Assembly (NCBI RefSeq): GCF_000340215.1
Contig: NW_006921537.1
Coordinates: forward strand, 895,011-959,010
Reading direction: 5' to 3'
Length of the DNA: 64,000 bases
Source: Pseudocercospora fijiensis CIRAD86
Lineage: Eukaryota; Ascomycota; Dothideomycetes; Mycosphaerellales; Mycosphaerellaceae
Made by a program: the position numbers and the translations under genes. Under the pieces are notes generated by a model, which saw nothing but the letters and a program-made list of their open reading frames with translations, ran no database searches and had not been told where the DNA came from. Of the stretch, positions 44,880-55,681 are shown piece after piece. The first letter of the stretch is position 1; each line of letters opens with the position of its first letter.

Positions 44880-47054
44880 CTAGTCCATGAACCTGCCGCC
44901 GCAATAAACGCATACGTCGCACGCCGCGAACAGTAGTTGAGCCAGGGTTGTTGTCGTTCGTGCAGTAGTGCTTCCACTACGCGAGATCTTGACCCACGTG
45001 CTATTGGCCGGGATTGTAGATTGATCTGCTCCGGGTACCGCCGCAACAGGCACAGCAGCCATTTGCTTTTTTGGCTGCAAACTCAGCGACTTCGTTTCGT
45101 CTAGATACTGCAACCCACAGATGCCGCAATGTTTGGTACTTCCGGGTCCCTGGATACTGAGGAGCGAAAGAGCACAGCGAGCGAACTGATGTTCCTTGGC
45201 ACACCGTGCCCACTTAAAGCTCTCGAAAGGAATTGACTCGTGGCATATCGTGCAACGCTCAGACCATGTCTTTGCAGATGCAATCTAGGGAGAATGTCAG
45301 TGACTAGGGTGTCAATGTGGGCGTCCAACAAATCTGCTCACCAGATCGCCAAGAGCATGCTTGGCATCCACTTTCGACAAAGCCAAGTCATAGAGATTGC
45401 AGATGTCTAGGCTGAGCCTGTCAATCTGCAAGCCTACGGCGGGAAAGCTTAAGAAGAGCTTCGTTATATGGTCAGTGACGAATTTGATGGAATCTGGTGA
45501 ACTGCAGCTGCCGCCATCGATCAGAGCCATCGTAGTGTTCATCTGCATCTGTCGAAGCTCGGTACTGTAAATCATGGTTCTAAGTGATCGCAACAGGTCG
45601 TCGACATTCGTATGCGAGGCTGGATCCTGCGTTGTAGGCTGGACCTTGGGAGGCGTCTGGCATTGACAGTGTCGCATGTAGAAGCTTAAAACATCCATGG
45701 AAGTGACATCTCCCAGAACGGTCTTCCTTATGCTCTCTGATGTGATACTGAGAAGAGTGACTTGGTCAGAAGAAATCACGTAGGCAATCGTGTCTGCCGG
45801 ATGCATGCTCGCACAGGTCGCGATGAATCCACCCAGTGGCGAGGAAGCCATGCCCCAGGTGCGTTCCTGGACTTTGCTAGCCAAATCGTGTTGGGCACCA
45901 TAAGATGACTTGTACTCAAGTATCGCGTCCTTCCATTGGGGATTCTCGTGTGGTTGAAGCTCTTTCTCATCTTTCGAAACACGAAGCGATGCCGTTGCAG
46001 TAGTTGTGGTTGACATTTGAGATGCAATGTGCAGTGCGTCGTCAGTAATGGCTGCACCTGCTATCGGATCCCATCTGTCATCAAGGTGGTGCGACATTTG
46101 GTCTTGGTCTGGCGTGACATGGTACACGATGTCCGGACCAAATGCGAGCATCGCGCCGCGCTGCAAGAGTAGTGGTCCGGCTGCGTTAGATAAATCGTGA
46201 ACTTGTTTCTCACCTGACACAGCTCTCACAGCCTGGGCAGAAATGGCGCGGATCTTGGCAGAGAAAAGCTTGCCGCCGGCGATGTAGGAAAGAGTCGAGG
46301 TGTTCTTGCCCCCTGATTCATCCGGTTGCCACGAACTCCAGGCGATATGACTGACACGGTGAGCAACGCTGATGTTGTCGGTGACGAGCATTTGGCACTC
46401 CAATTTTCGGCCCAAGCTGTCACACTCTGGCGAGCTGATATGGAGCAGCAGAATATGGTTTGCTTCTGTAGCGACTGCGAGGAAATGGCTGCCATGGAAG
46501 AGATGTTCGTTGTGGCGTTCGCTGCCTGAATGCAGAGCTGGACTCCATGCGAAGGCAACGATGCGCTGCTGCACCTGGGCTTGCTCCGAGTCATCGGCTT
46601 GGCCACGGAGATGCTGCTTGTAGTATGCGCGAACGGCATGGTTGATGATGACGTTCCGCTTCCAGTTGGTGGGAAGGTGTACTTTGCCCGAAGGACTCCA
46701 GAGTGACAGCACATGGTTACTGGTGAGCACAGCCAGAGCACACCTCCCGAATCTGGCCAGGCCTGGAGGTGACCATTTGGCGGCCTGCACCTGTCGCAGT
46801 GCAACTTCCTCGCCTATGGAGAAGGCCTGGTCTGACAGAGGCTCAAAAAGCGGTAGCTCGGCAAGGGTGAAGGCGTTCACCTGGACAAGAATGGCGTCCC
46901 AGAATGGTGCATGCGAAGCGTGTAGTCGAGGAATGAGGATGCTCACGTTCTCTCCGGCCACCACGGCCATGTGATTGTCCAGCGACCAGTCTATGCAGTC
47001 CAGCGCGCTCGGCCAGAATGGCAGAGTGATGGAGCAAGCCATGCTATGTTCCAC
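44880..47054 (-). CDS. TFIIIC 90-kDa-type subunit (Tfc8/Sfc9/GTF3C4-like)
   Basis: Part of the RNA polymerase III factor TFIIIC, which binds A and B boxes of tRNA genes. Exons 47054-45342 and 45284-44880 (57-bp intron) give 705 aa; an alternative start at Met5 (MACSITLPFW) is possible. The N-terminal half is a WD40-like beta-propeller (TFIIIC_delta), with WSPPGLARFGRCALAVLTSN as the typical block. Exon 2 is the TFIIIC zinc-finger domain: CTICHESIPFESFKWARC, then CGICGLQYL, ending CDVCVYCGGRFMD. Two-domain order and final zinc-finger tail match the family. It shares a 416-bp divergent promoter with AP-2 sigma. Confidence 0.9.
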
Positions 47055-47470
47055 GTGCTGGCGAGGACTGAGGAGCTTGAGATTGAGGTCGAAACAGAAC
47101 GCGTGTTGAACGCGTCGAAATGCCGGGATATTCTATCGGCGGCGATTGAATGCGCTTTTGAGAATCGAGATGGGTACGACCACTTACCTACACCATCGCA
47201 CAATCCGCTCTCACATATAGTGTATGAAGCGAAGTGAGAAAGGAAGGAGACTCAAGTGTTGTCGTTGGCGACGGCTGCGGGATTGAAACCTGGCAATCTT
47301 GCCGAGCGCCGAGAACCCTCCCCTCCCGAGCAGAACTACATCGAGTGAGATTCCCACAGTACCTCCTCCATGGGACGATAGCATCAATCAACAGCGACAG
47401 ATTGCTGGCCACTGCAAAGGCCCAGTACACACATGCAAGCCGAGCTTTGAGAAGTGTCGTCACTCTCACC
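47055..47470. promoter_or_regulatory. Bidirectional promoter region, TFIIIC subunit / AP-2 sigma
   Basis: 416 bp between two divergent start codons with no other gene, so both promoters must lie here. No specific element is assigned. Confidence 0.5.
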
Positions 47471-47961
47471 ATGGTGCTCTCCTTCATTCTCATTCAAAAC
47501 CGCCAGTAAGAATTGCCCTTACCACCCCCAGCAACCAGCTATTAATGTTTCTGCGTAGGGGCAAGACTCGGCTCGCCAAGTGGTATTCGCCTTATACCGA
47601 CGACGAGAAGATTAAACTTAAAGGCGAAGTCCACCGCCTCGTTGCGCCGCGAGACCAGAAACACCAGTCCAACTTCGTCGAGTTTCGTGGATCCTCCAAA
47701 GTCGTCTACCGTCGCTACGCTGGCCTTTTCTTCTGCGCCTGTGTCGACGCCAGCGACAATGAGCTCGCTTACCTCGAGGCTATCCATTTCTTCGTCGAAG
47801 TCCTAGATCAATTCTTCGGCAACGTCTGCGAGCTAGACTTGGTCTTCAATTTCTACAAGGTTTATGCCATTCTCGACGAGGTCTTCCTGGCAGGCGAAAT
47901 CCAAGAGACAAGCAAGCAGGTGGTGTTGACGAGATTGGAACATCTGGACAAGCTGGAATAG
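47471..47961 (+). CDS. APS2: AP-2 clathrin adaptor complex, sigma subunit
   Basis: The small chain of the plasma-membrane clathrin adaptor, binding dileucine cargo signals in endocytosis. Exons 47471-47505 and 47559-47961 (53-bp intron after residue 11, with the Q12 codon split) give 145 aa, the normal length. The family start [20 protein letters not shown] is complete after splicing. The longin-type core contains [20 protein letters not shown] and [20 protein letters not shown], then [20 protein letters not shown]. The stretch [12 protein letters not shown] ends the protein, as usual for sigma-2 rather than sigma-1 or sigma-3. Confidence 0.96.
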
Positions 47962-49164
47962 AAGCATGGAAGCGGTCTGCTCTCGCTGTAACAGATTCTT
48001 ATGGACAAGGAAGGGGTGGAACATGCACTCAATGGCACGAGGCAGGTCGCGCTTTCGAGCCTTCTTGTTCATGGCAGCAATAGATGCAGATGTCATGCGT
48101 CTAGTAAAACATAGCAGGAACTTCCGTGGACGATGTCGTCGTATTCAAAGCCACTGTTGCTACAGTCTGGGTCAACAACTTCGCTGCGGAGCAAAGCGCT
48201 ATCTCTGGACTCTCTGACTACTCCTGGCTCTCGTACGAATACAGTCCCCATTTCATGGAATTGTGGAAAGGCATTGTGCAGACAACATTTGATGAACTCC
48301 TCTCCAGTCGTGGTCTCAGTACAACTGGCCTCTGCCCTCGGAATTTGACCATGTCAGGATACATCGGAGAACCAGTTTACCTCGAAGCTTCACAGCAGCC
48401 TCCAGGGCACTAACTTAGTCGTCTTCGCTAATCCGCCCTTGTCCTGGTTTCCACAACGACGACAGCGAGCACCCTCTCCATGCACGGTTGAAGCTCTAGT
48501 TTCCCAACACGGTCTGAGGCATTGGACAGCCACAAAAGCAAACTGCCAGGCCACTCTGCGTGAGAGTGAAGAGACGGTGCAACAGAACATGGCCCACAGC
48601 ATATGGTAGTACTTGCTGTGAAGAGCTGAGAAGCGTACATGTACTGTACGGTTCTGGTGGCATGGTCGTGATATGCCTCCTCAAATGGCAAATTTGGCTA
48701 CACTCGAACATGTCCGGCTCAGTCTGGTAGCGATCACGTCGTTCAACAGATCTTCGAGAGTATTCAAGCACATGAACGCACATCGCAAACTCTGCCGGTT
48801 TCATCCGAGATCCTTTGACGTGATCGTCGGCGAGATGGAGGTCGTGTAACGATATCAGATTGTGACGAATCAAATAGAGTTTAGCTGGCGCATCCTTCAG
48901 GGCCTCGGCAAGGAGTCAAGGACTGGAACACTTTACTAGCGTCGCGGACTCATCGTACTCCATCTCCCGGTGAGGTCCAGCCGTGAAGAACGCGTCTGGA
49001 GCTTAATACACACATTGCAGACGCTTTGACGACCTGCTGAAGGATTCACAGACGACATTTGATGGAATAGAATACCACAGTCCAACATGGGTCTTAGCGA
49101 CTAGTCGAGAAATGGCCGCGGGCGCTTTGAATGATGTGCGCAGACTGGAAAGAAGACCTCGAAG
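47962..49164. other. 1.2-kb intergenic region, no gene recognised
   Basis: A 95-codon plus-strand frame (48126-48413) and a 125-codon minus-strand frame (48496-48873) exist. Neither shows a motif or a convincing start, and I leave them uncalled. Confidence 0.4.
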
Positions 49165-50802
49165 ATGCCGGAAGAGCTGCAATTCATCAGCTTTTCCACC
49201 GAGAGACGCGTCGATGCTGGGACTCTGAGTCGAATCCGAAGCCATGCACAGCAACGCGTTCAGGATCAGAAATGGTCCAAACGCGCAAGACAGCGACCGG
49301 AGAGCTCCACGAAAGCCGCAACGGAAGCTGAACCCCAGAATCCCCAGTTCTTGAGACTCGTATTTGAGCAGAAGTCCGGGAGGCAGATCAAACGTCAGGA
49401 AGCAGTTCCGATACGACACGCGACTAGAGCGAAGAAGCCGCCAAAAGCAGAGCAGGTCATTGTCAAACGTGAGAGTCATTCCTTGAGTGCTTCGCCGGCC
49501 GAGCGACCGGACCCTTTTGCTGCGTTTCCCGTACCCATCGATGCTGAGCTTTTTGATCTTTTCGAAGGATATCTTCAAGGCTGGAAATGGACTGAGCATG
49601 CCAAGGCCACTATGTTCAATGAGAATGCCAGGAATCCGGCTTTGGTACATTCTTTCCTGGCGATTGCCAATCAGGTCTGGAAGAATGACGAGGAGAAAAG
49701 CCAGTATCATGAAAATAAAACAATCGTGCAGATCTCAAAGGACTTGCCAAAACTAAACCTGCTTACCGGGTCTGACCGGATGGAAGCAGTGGGCGCGCTG
49801 ATGTGGGCCATCATCCGGCTCTGCACGATCAAGGTGAACCAAGGACGATTGGAAGAATCTCTGGTTCATCTCAATGCTCTCGCGACTATTTCACCGACTA
49901 TGGAAGAATGGAGGACCAGCAAATTTGCACCCCATTTCGAGTCCGCAATTGCCAGTCTGCTCCTGGCCAATTTCTCACATTCGGATAGAGTTCAGCCTTT
50001 GCTGCACCTGCCATTTGGCCCTATGCACACGAGAGCAGTGGAAGATGTGCAAGCACAAGGATTCATGGTTCCACAAGACGCTGCTATGCTACAACCTGCT
50101 TGCCAAGAGCTGATGCCCGACATGCTTACCGATGCTATTCTTGCTCTCACAGCTCTTTACAACACAATCGCCTCAACATCGGACACATCGCTCCCTCACG
50201 TCCATACTGGAAAGCAAGCAAGCTTAGGTATCAAAGCTGCATTACGCTTGGCGAAGCAGACCACACCACGATCAAGCCCATTAGACGACTGGGACTGGCT
50301 TCATGAGTTTCAAGAGTGCGTGCGACTTAGCGCTCTTCTCTTCACATGGACCTTTGGACGCAAAGTCGTGAACCTATCAGAAGCCATCCTCTCGGCTCAA
50401 AGATACATCAGAGCCTTCCTCACCGAAGACATCATCCACCGAGCATTAATGGCATCAGCCAACAGCCAAGCCGTGATGGACCTAGCACTATGGCTCCTGC
50501 TGATCAATGGCTCAGCAGCGACAATTCAAGCCGACACAGAGCACTTTGCCGAACTCATACGCACTTTCGTCCCAGGCGCTTCCTACACACCATATACAGA
50601 GATACGAAAACTCGGCACCAGATTACCTTGGATCGAAACTGCGAATCGTTCATCTACGGAAGAGTTCTGGGATTCTGTCGCCATGTATGGTGGAACGCCC
50701 GAGAGTCAGAATTCTACGGCGTCGAGTAATGCTCCTGGATGGCTTTTGCAGGGATATGCAAGCGTTACGTCGACACCCAGGCCACCGCCGAGCGTATCAT
50801 GA
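49165..50802 (+). CDS. Transcription-factor-like protein without a Zn2Cys6 cluster
   Basis: Single exon, 545 aa. The N-terminus (ELQFISFSTERRVDAGTLSR followed by IRSHAQQRVQDQKW) and the later all-helical region (FDLFEGYLQGWKWTEHA, LVHSFLAIANQVW, MEAVGALMWAIIRLC) match a large fungal family. That family has the regulatory middle domain of Zn2Cys6 factors but no zinc cluster; none is present here. A role in transcription is therefore only implied by the family, and it could act through partners. It converges on the cytochrome b561 gene, with 289 bp between stops. Confidence 0.7.
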   Translation: MPEELQFISFSTERRVDAGTLSRIRSHAQQRVQDQKWSKRARQRPESSTKAATEAEPQNPQFLRLVFEQKSGRQIKRQEAVPIRHATRAKKPPKAEQVIVKRESHSLSASPAERPDPFAAFPVPIDAELFDLFEGYLQGWKWTEHAKATMFNENARNPALVHSFLAIANQVWKNDEEKSQYHENKTIVQISKDLPKLNLLTGSDRMEAVGALMWAIIRLCTIKVNQGRLEESLVHLNALATISPTMEEWRTSKFAPHFESAIASLLLANFSHSDRVQPLLHLPFGPMHTRAVEDVQAQGFMVPQDAAMLQPACQELMPDMLTDAILALTALYNTIASTSDTSLPHVHTGKQASLGIKAALRLAKQTTPRSSPLDDWDWLHEFQECVRLSALLFTWTFGRKVVNLSEAILSAQRYIRAFLTEDIIHRALMASANSQAVMDLALWLLLINGSAATIQADTEHFAELIRTFVPGASYTPYTEIRKLGTRLPWIETANRSSTEEFWDSVAMYGGTPESQNSTASSNAPGWLLQGYASVTSTPRPPPSVS

Positions 50803-51091
50803 TTGAACAGAAGGCGTTGAGGAGAATGGTCATATTGGGATACCCTTTTGGTTAAAGTATGAGATATGATGACAGTAATAATGAACCTTTTGCCGTTTTG
50901 GCCCACGATTTGTGAAGTTGCAATAGATCAGACCTTCAATGCGACGTACCAGTCTCAACAAAACGCCGTTTCCAACGCCTCGCAATGATTTCAAGCAAAC
51001 TCGATGCAACCCATGCATTCGAACCAAGATCTCGTTATCATACTCTGTCTCTGAAAGTGTGCTCGGGAGGACAGCCCGCAGATCATCATCT

Positions 51092-51939
51092 TCAAGACCT
51101 GCCCGCCAACCAGCCGAACTTATTCAATCTGACTCGTGGCAAAACACCCACCAGAACCAGCACACTGGCCACAACTACCGCCCAGAGCTGCATCCCAAGC
51201 ACATTCACATTGAAAGTGGTATACGTGCTCGCACAAATCGTCGCCAGCAACAAAACCGTAGCAATGTATCCCCCAACTCTGTGATACTTGTACAAACTCT
51301 TCGCGTTCTCTACACTTCCGTAGAGACGTGGTGTGAAGTACTGCGTGATCCCAACGAATGCTTGGAGGATGATGACGATGTAGGTGACGAGACCGAGAAT
51401 CGCGTGTGGGGATTCAAAGTGTGTGCCGTTGTGGTCGAATTTGTTGTATTCGATTACGATAAGGCCGGCAATGGCGGCTAGAATCCCGACGTCGTTGAGG
51501 GCGGCGTGGACGTAGGTGCCTTGCTTCTTTTGCTTCGCTGTGTGGGTGGGTTGCAGAACGAGGACGCCTTGGATGAGGAAGAGGAAGGCGGCGGAGTTGA
51601 GTAGCTGGGAGGTCGTCAGTCGATGCTGTGGATGAGCAGAGAAGGTAGGTGATGCTTACTGGATGTGCTGAGAATAGTATCAAGTCGTTGGAGAAGACTG
51701 CTCCCCATACTATCGCGGCGATAATCCATGCTCCAGCTTGAGCGACAACTCCAGTGCCTGTGTCCATAGTCGTGAGTGAAGGATTTCACCAGCTGGATTC
51801 AGCACAGGATGGATATATTCTGCGGCTTACCGAGCACGAAGTTATGGTATAGCGGCCTCCCCTCCGGCAAGCTCGCATCTCCTCTCTCGCCCAACAGAGG
51901 CTCTTCCTCGCTCGTTCGCTGTCTAGGAAAGTCCGCCAT
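51092..51939 (-). CDS. Cytochrome b561-family membrane protein
   Basis: Exons 51939-51831, 51757-51660 and 51604-51092 (introns 73 and 55 bp) give 239 aa. After a short acidic dileucine-containing N-terminus (EEEPLLGERGD) come about five to six TM helices. Candidate heme-ligand His residues are in LFSAHPLLNSAAF (assembled by splicing), HFESPHAILGLVTYI and YKYHRVGGYIATVLL. Such proteins move electrons across membranes, often from ascorbate or for ferric reduction; the acceptor here is unknown. The EEPLL motif could direct the protein to the vacuole or endosomes (inference). Confidence 0.88.
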
Positions 51940-52658
51940 CTTGCCTCTACTGTATCTCTTTATCCGCCTTCCACACCAAGATCGATCGGATTCAAAGGTC
52001 CCCAAGAAGTCGTGTTCTCGGCACAAGGAAAGGGTTCGGCGATCAGATCAGATAATGCAATAGGTGAAGCGGGAAGTATACGGCATCATCAATGGGAGGC
52101 AGGCGGGGGATCGAAGACGTAATGCCGTGCGTTCGTCGAGAACAGGCTGCAGGCACCCACCAGTCAATTGTCGCGCATTGATCATCCGGCGCTTATTTGG
52201 TCAGGGTGAGGAGGGCTCGGGAACTAGATGCCGATGCCAAGACATGTTCATCAATTTCTCCATCAATACTTCATGGGTTTCTTAATCTTGAGCATGCCCA
52301 AGGATATGAGCACGAGGCCGATCATCTGGAGCAGGTCTTCAGTAATCCGCCTCGAGCTATACTATCCAACATCGTCCGCCATAGATCGCATTCCTCAATT
52401 CTCCGGGCAACTTGAAGAAGAAGAGACTGTCGAGCTGGCTGTCGAAGGAACTGTCCGCATTCAGCGTGAGCAACTTCTTGATGTATCTGAAAGTAGGCAT
52501 TCTGACGCGCAGAGAAATCTGATGCTTGCATGAGATTGTAGAAGAGGACTAAAGCTGCGCGTTTTGCTTGGTAAGAATTTTGATCTTTCCAGTCAGGCTG
52601 AACGAAATCAGGCTGACAAGTTACGCTTCTGAGACGTCGCCTGTCGTAACGCGCCACT
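51940..52658. other. Intergenic, no gene recognised
   Basis: About 720 bp holding the cytochrome b561 promoter and the 3' side of the DUF2855 gene. The 111-codon minus-strand frame (52322-52657) has no motif. Confidence 0.4.
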
Positions 52659-53951
52659 TCAAACCTTGACAGCCATGCAAACGGCAGTGCCTACCTTTCC
52701 CTCGGATAGCCTGCTCCACGCGCCTTCTAGTCCTTCTTGGCCTGATATACCTTGTAGCCACTCAAGTCGCATACCATTCAATCCTCCTCTTCCTACGAAA
52801 GCGTCCCATGCGGCATACCTGTCCTGGAAATACGTCTCTGCGCCAATGAGGTCCAGAGCAGTGTCACGAATACCGGACATGTTCATCTGAACGCGCTCTG
52901 ACATCGCAGCTCGCGTTTTCGCCAACTCAGCCAGCTCAGAAGGAGAATGGGCTTTAGGTTCGCCTCCAATGCCAAGGACTGTGGTCTTGACACCCGGTAA
53001 GTTCGTTTTGAGCAAAGACAAGAGCTCGTTCAATGAATTGCCGCGTGATGTGAAGTCGAGGATGATGATTCGAGAGGGGGCGTGAGCATTCAGCCAAGAT
53101 GTCGTTGCTGGCGAAGTAAGCGAAGAATACTGCACAACCTTCGTCGGTACCGCTGTATCCTGATCAACAAGACTTTCATCAACTGAAGACGTAACAGCCA
53201 TGAAAGCCAATGGACCGGTGCGAGCTCTGCGCTCGTGCATCAAGCAATCCGTGCATGCTCTTGCGGTCTTTCCTGATGCGCTCATGCTGATGACCACGGT
53301 GGAGCTCAAGTCTGCATCTGCTTGTGACCATGATCCTCCACTACTTCCCAGTGGATGAATGGGAGTCTCTGTGTTGAAAATGAAGCGGTTTATGGCCCAG
53401 CCAGATTCATGCATAGTCCCAGCACTAGAAGCCCAGCCCAGCTTGTTCTTCAGATCTTGATCCGATTCCAATTCTTGAAGTCTCGGATAGCTCGGTGAAG
53501 TGCTGCATCTCTGGTATAAGTTCATCATGCCAGTTCTGTAGCCGCTTGCCTCAATATAATGCCCCTTTGCGCCATCCTCCACTTTCTTCAGCTTGAGATC
53601 GGTTGGCATATCGTGGCTCGCCCAAAAGCCCCAAATCAACTCCCCTTCTTGCAAACCTTCCACCTTACTCTCCGTGACCACGCCGTAGCCCCAGACTGGC
53701 ACAATGCCATACTTGTCGCTGTTGCTATAGGGCGAAGGAAGACCAGCGGGAAGCAGAAATCCCGTCCACCATTTCAGGAGAGTGCCGCCTTTGGCGTAAG
53801 ACAGGTTGTTGGACGTGAGGCCGACTACGAGGCTTCGAGCACGGATGTGACCGGGCGGGAGTTGTGGAATGGTGGTCGTGAGTGAAACCGTAGCGTGAGA
53901 GGCTATGTCGTTCTTCTTGACCACATGAATGCTGTACGTGTGAGAAGACAT
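52659..53951 (-). CDS. DUF2855 family protein
   Basis: Single exon, 430 aa. The sequence has the typical DUF2855 layout, a reductase-like two-part fold distantly similar to quinone oxidoreductases. It opens with a GroES-like beta-rich part (LPPGHIRARSLVVGLTSNNL then SYAKGGTLLKWW, and GIVPVWGYGVVTESKVEGL with GFWASHDMPTDLKL). A nucleotide-binding-like half follows, with STVVISMSASGKTARACTDC and WLNAHAPSRIIILDFTSRG. No enzyme activity is established for the family. No TM or signal peptide. Confidence 0.88.
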   Translation of the reverse strand: MSSHTYSIHVVKKNDIASHATVSLTTTIPQLPPGHIRARSLVVGLTSNNLSYAKGGTLLKWWTGFLLPAGLPSPYSNSDKYGIVPVWGYGVVTESKVEGLQEGELIWGFWASHDMPTDLKLKKVEDGAKGHYIEASGYRTGMMNLYQRCSTSPSYPRLQELESDQDLKNKLGWASSAGTMHESGWAINRFIFNTETPIHPLGSSGGSWSQADADLSSTVVISMSASGKTARACTDCLMHERRARTGPLAFMAVTSSVDESLVDQDTAVPTKVVQYSSLTSPATTSWLNAHAPSRIIILDFTSRGNSLNELLSLLKTNLPGVKTTVLGIGGEPKAHSPSELAELAKTRAAMSERVQMNMSGIRDTALDLIGAETYFQDRYAAWDAFVGRGGLNGMRLEWLQGISGQEGLEGAWSRLSEGKVGTAVCMAVKV

Positions 53952-54769
53952 GTTGATTTCGGAGCTGTGCTTTCAGTGTGACGAGTCGTAGCTCACAGGT
54001 TATTTGTATATCATATCGTTCAGACCTACATGTTACTACGCTTTGGTAGGATTCGCATGATGTGAGTCAACGTTCTCCTCGTCGCTACGTGCGCAAGATG
54101 TTTGATTGGAAATCATCTTCCTGGTTTCTTGAACGATGACGAGCATGTGTAGGTAGGAGCGTGAGGCTGAATGGGAAGGATCGACTGCGATTGCCTCGAG
54201 ACGAGGGTTCCAAGAAGTTTTGACTTCACGTGGAATAGCAACAGCACGTCTGCTAAAAATCTACAACGACAACACAGCAAGACACTTGATCCGAAAACTC
54301 AGTGCAGCAGAAAAAATCAAGCAAAAATCTCAAGCATCAAGCGCCCTCCCTCTCAACCGTTGTGCATCCGATGTTGTCCAGCAATACAATCTATGACCAC
54401 GAATTTCGCTCTGGCATCGACCTCTAGGCTTCAATCACTTTCCAGGATAACGCATAATGCATCCGCTCCTTTTCCCCTTTGGCCGAGGAGGCTCATCAAT
54501 TCCTCAAACCGCACCTGTGGTTTTGTTGATGATGTAGGCTTCAATGTCATCAGAAGTCAGCTCTTTTTCCGAACGTAAATGGGTCGCAGCAACAGCATGT
54601 GCTGAACAGAAGTTGGCGACGACGTTGCAAGCGAAGTTTGAGATCGTAGGCGATATACTTATGCCTTGCGGCGGGATTGCAGAAGAAGAGGTCAATGCTT
54701 CTATTCCTTCACTTCCGTTTGTCTTGGCAAGAACCCACATTACGGCCAGCCTGCGTACGAAGCACTAGT
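53952..54769. other. Intergenic, no gene recognised
   Basis: About 820 bp. A 62-codon frame starting at 54393 looks presequence-like (Ser/Arg-rich), and a 78-codon minus-strand frame overlaps it; neither is convincing. Confidence 0.4.
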
Positions 54770-55681
54770 CTATGCTGTGTCTGAAACAATCTCTGTCGAA
54801 GCCTTTATCGAACCCGACGTTCCTGCTCGCATCTTTACCTTCCGCCAGAACGCGTCACTGGAAGTCTCCGGCAGTCCTTTAAGACGAATGGCCACACGAT
54901 CCGCAATTTCAACCAAAGGCTGCAACATGTCGAGTGCATGATCATCATCTGCAACTTTCCTATCTCCAGCGATTGGTTTACGTTCAGAATTGTATTCGAC
55001 AGTAAGTTCCAGCGAGCGAAGGTTTGAACATGTACTGATCAAAATTTGTAGGACATGTCGTGGCACTTCTGTGATCCAAGACCAGGGTTGTCGAAGCAAA
55101 AGTTCGTCACGGGTCAAGTCGAGCTGCAAACGAACACGTAATTTCTGAACCCGAGAGAGATGTCGAAAGTGCGGCTCGCAATCTGGTGGGGACAGATTCT
55201 GTGGCCATGATATGCGCGAAGTTGGGAACAGACCTCGTAGCCATGATGTGCGCAAACCTCCTGTGAAGAGGATTTCATCCCAGGAGTTGAGGTTCATTCG
55301 CCGAGTTGTTTGTGGACGTGCGATTGGCTCCGCAGATATGCACCAGCGGTGTTTGATCTTGACGCGCAAATCTACCACGCTCTCAGCGTGGAGCACAGAT
55401 ACGGCCTCGCTGTGTATCTGCCTACAAACACGCAATAGCTCAGGGTAAGCTTTGCGCGCTTCTGCCTTGTCGTGGACGAGCAGCATCTCGTACACGACGT
55501 TTCTCATCTCTGCCGGTAAGTCGAGAAAGCGGAAACCCTGCATCTTGCGATCCAGTGCGCGAAGCCTTCGAATGACTTGTTTCTTCTCAGGTGCTCCCCT
55601 GCCGCCTCGATCTCTGAGAAAGCGACGAAGTTCATCGAGACTGCAAGAGCTATAGTCGAGCGCGAATTCTGGTAAAGTCAT
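54770..55681 (-). CDS. 2EXR/F-box-like domain protein with SAP-like N-terminus
   Basis: Single exon, 303 aa. Residues 12-45 (SLDELRRFLRDRGGRGAPEK then KQVIRRLRALD) resemble a SAP helix-turn-helix motif. The next block, FRFLDLPAEMRNVVYEMLLV and LLRVCRQIHSEAVSVLH, is the hallmark of a family of expanded fungal proteins annotated as F-box or 2EXR domains. The C-terminal half (LQKLRVRLQ-type repeats, ISTCSNLRSLELTVEYNSE) is leucine-rich. It may act in protein turnover; the target is unknown. Confidence 0.78.
   Translation of the reverse strand: MTLPEFALDYSSCSLDELRRFLRDRGGRGAPEKKQVIRRLRALDRKMQGFRFLDLPAEMRNVVYEMLLVHDKAEARKAYPELLRVCRQIHSEAVSVLHAESVVDLRVKIKHRWCISAEPIARPQTTRRMNLNSWDEILFTGGLRTSWLRGLFPTSRISWPQNLSPPDCEPHFRHLSRVQKLRVRLQLDLTRDELLLRQPWSWITEVPRHVLQILISTCSNLRSLELTVEYNSERKPIAGDRKVADDDHALDMLQPLVEIADRVAIRLKGLPETSSDAFWRKVKMRAGTSGSIKASTEIVSDTA

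Noticed and set aside
48126..48873. Small frames on both strands in the 47962-49164 gap
   Set aside because: The plus-strand one lacks an ATG at its apparent start and neither has motifs; left as uncalled sequence.
50939..51481. 180-codon plus-strand frame
   Set aside because: Antisense to exon 3 of cytochrome b561, which has family motifs and correct splicing.
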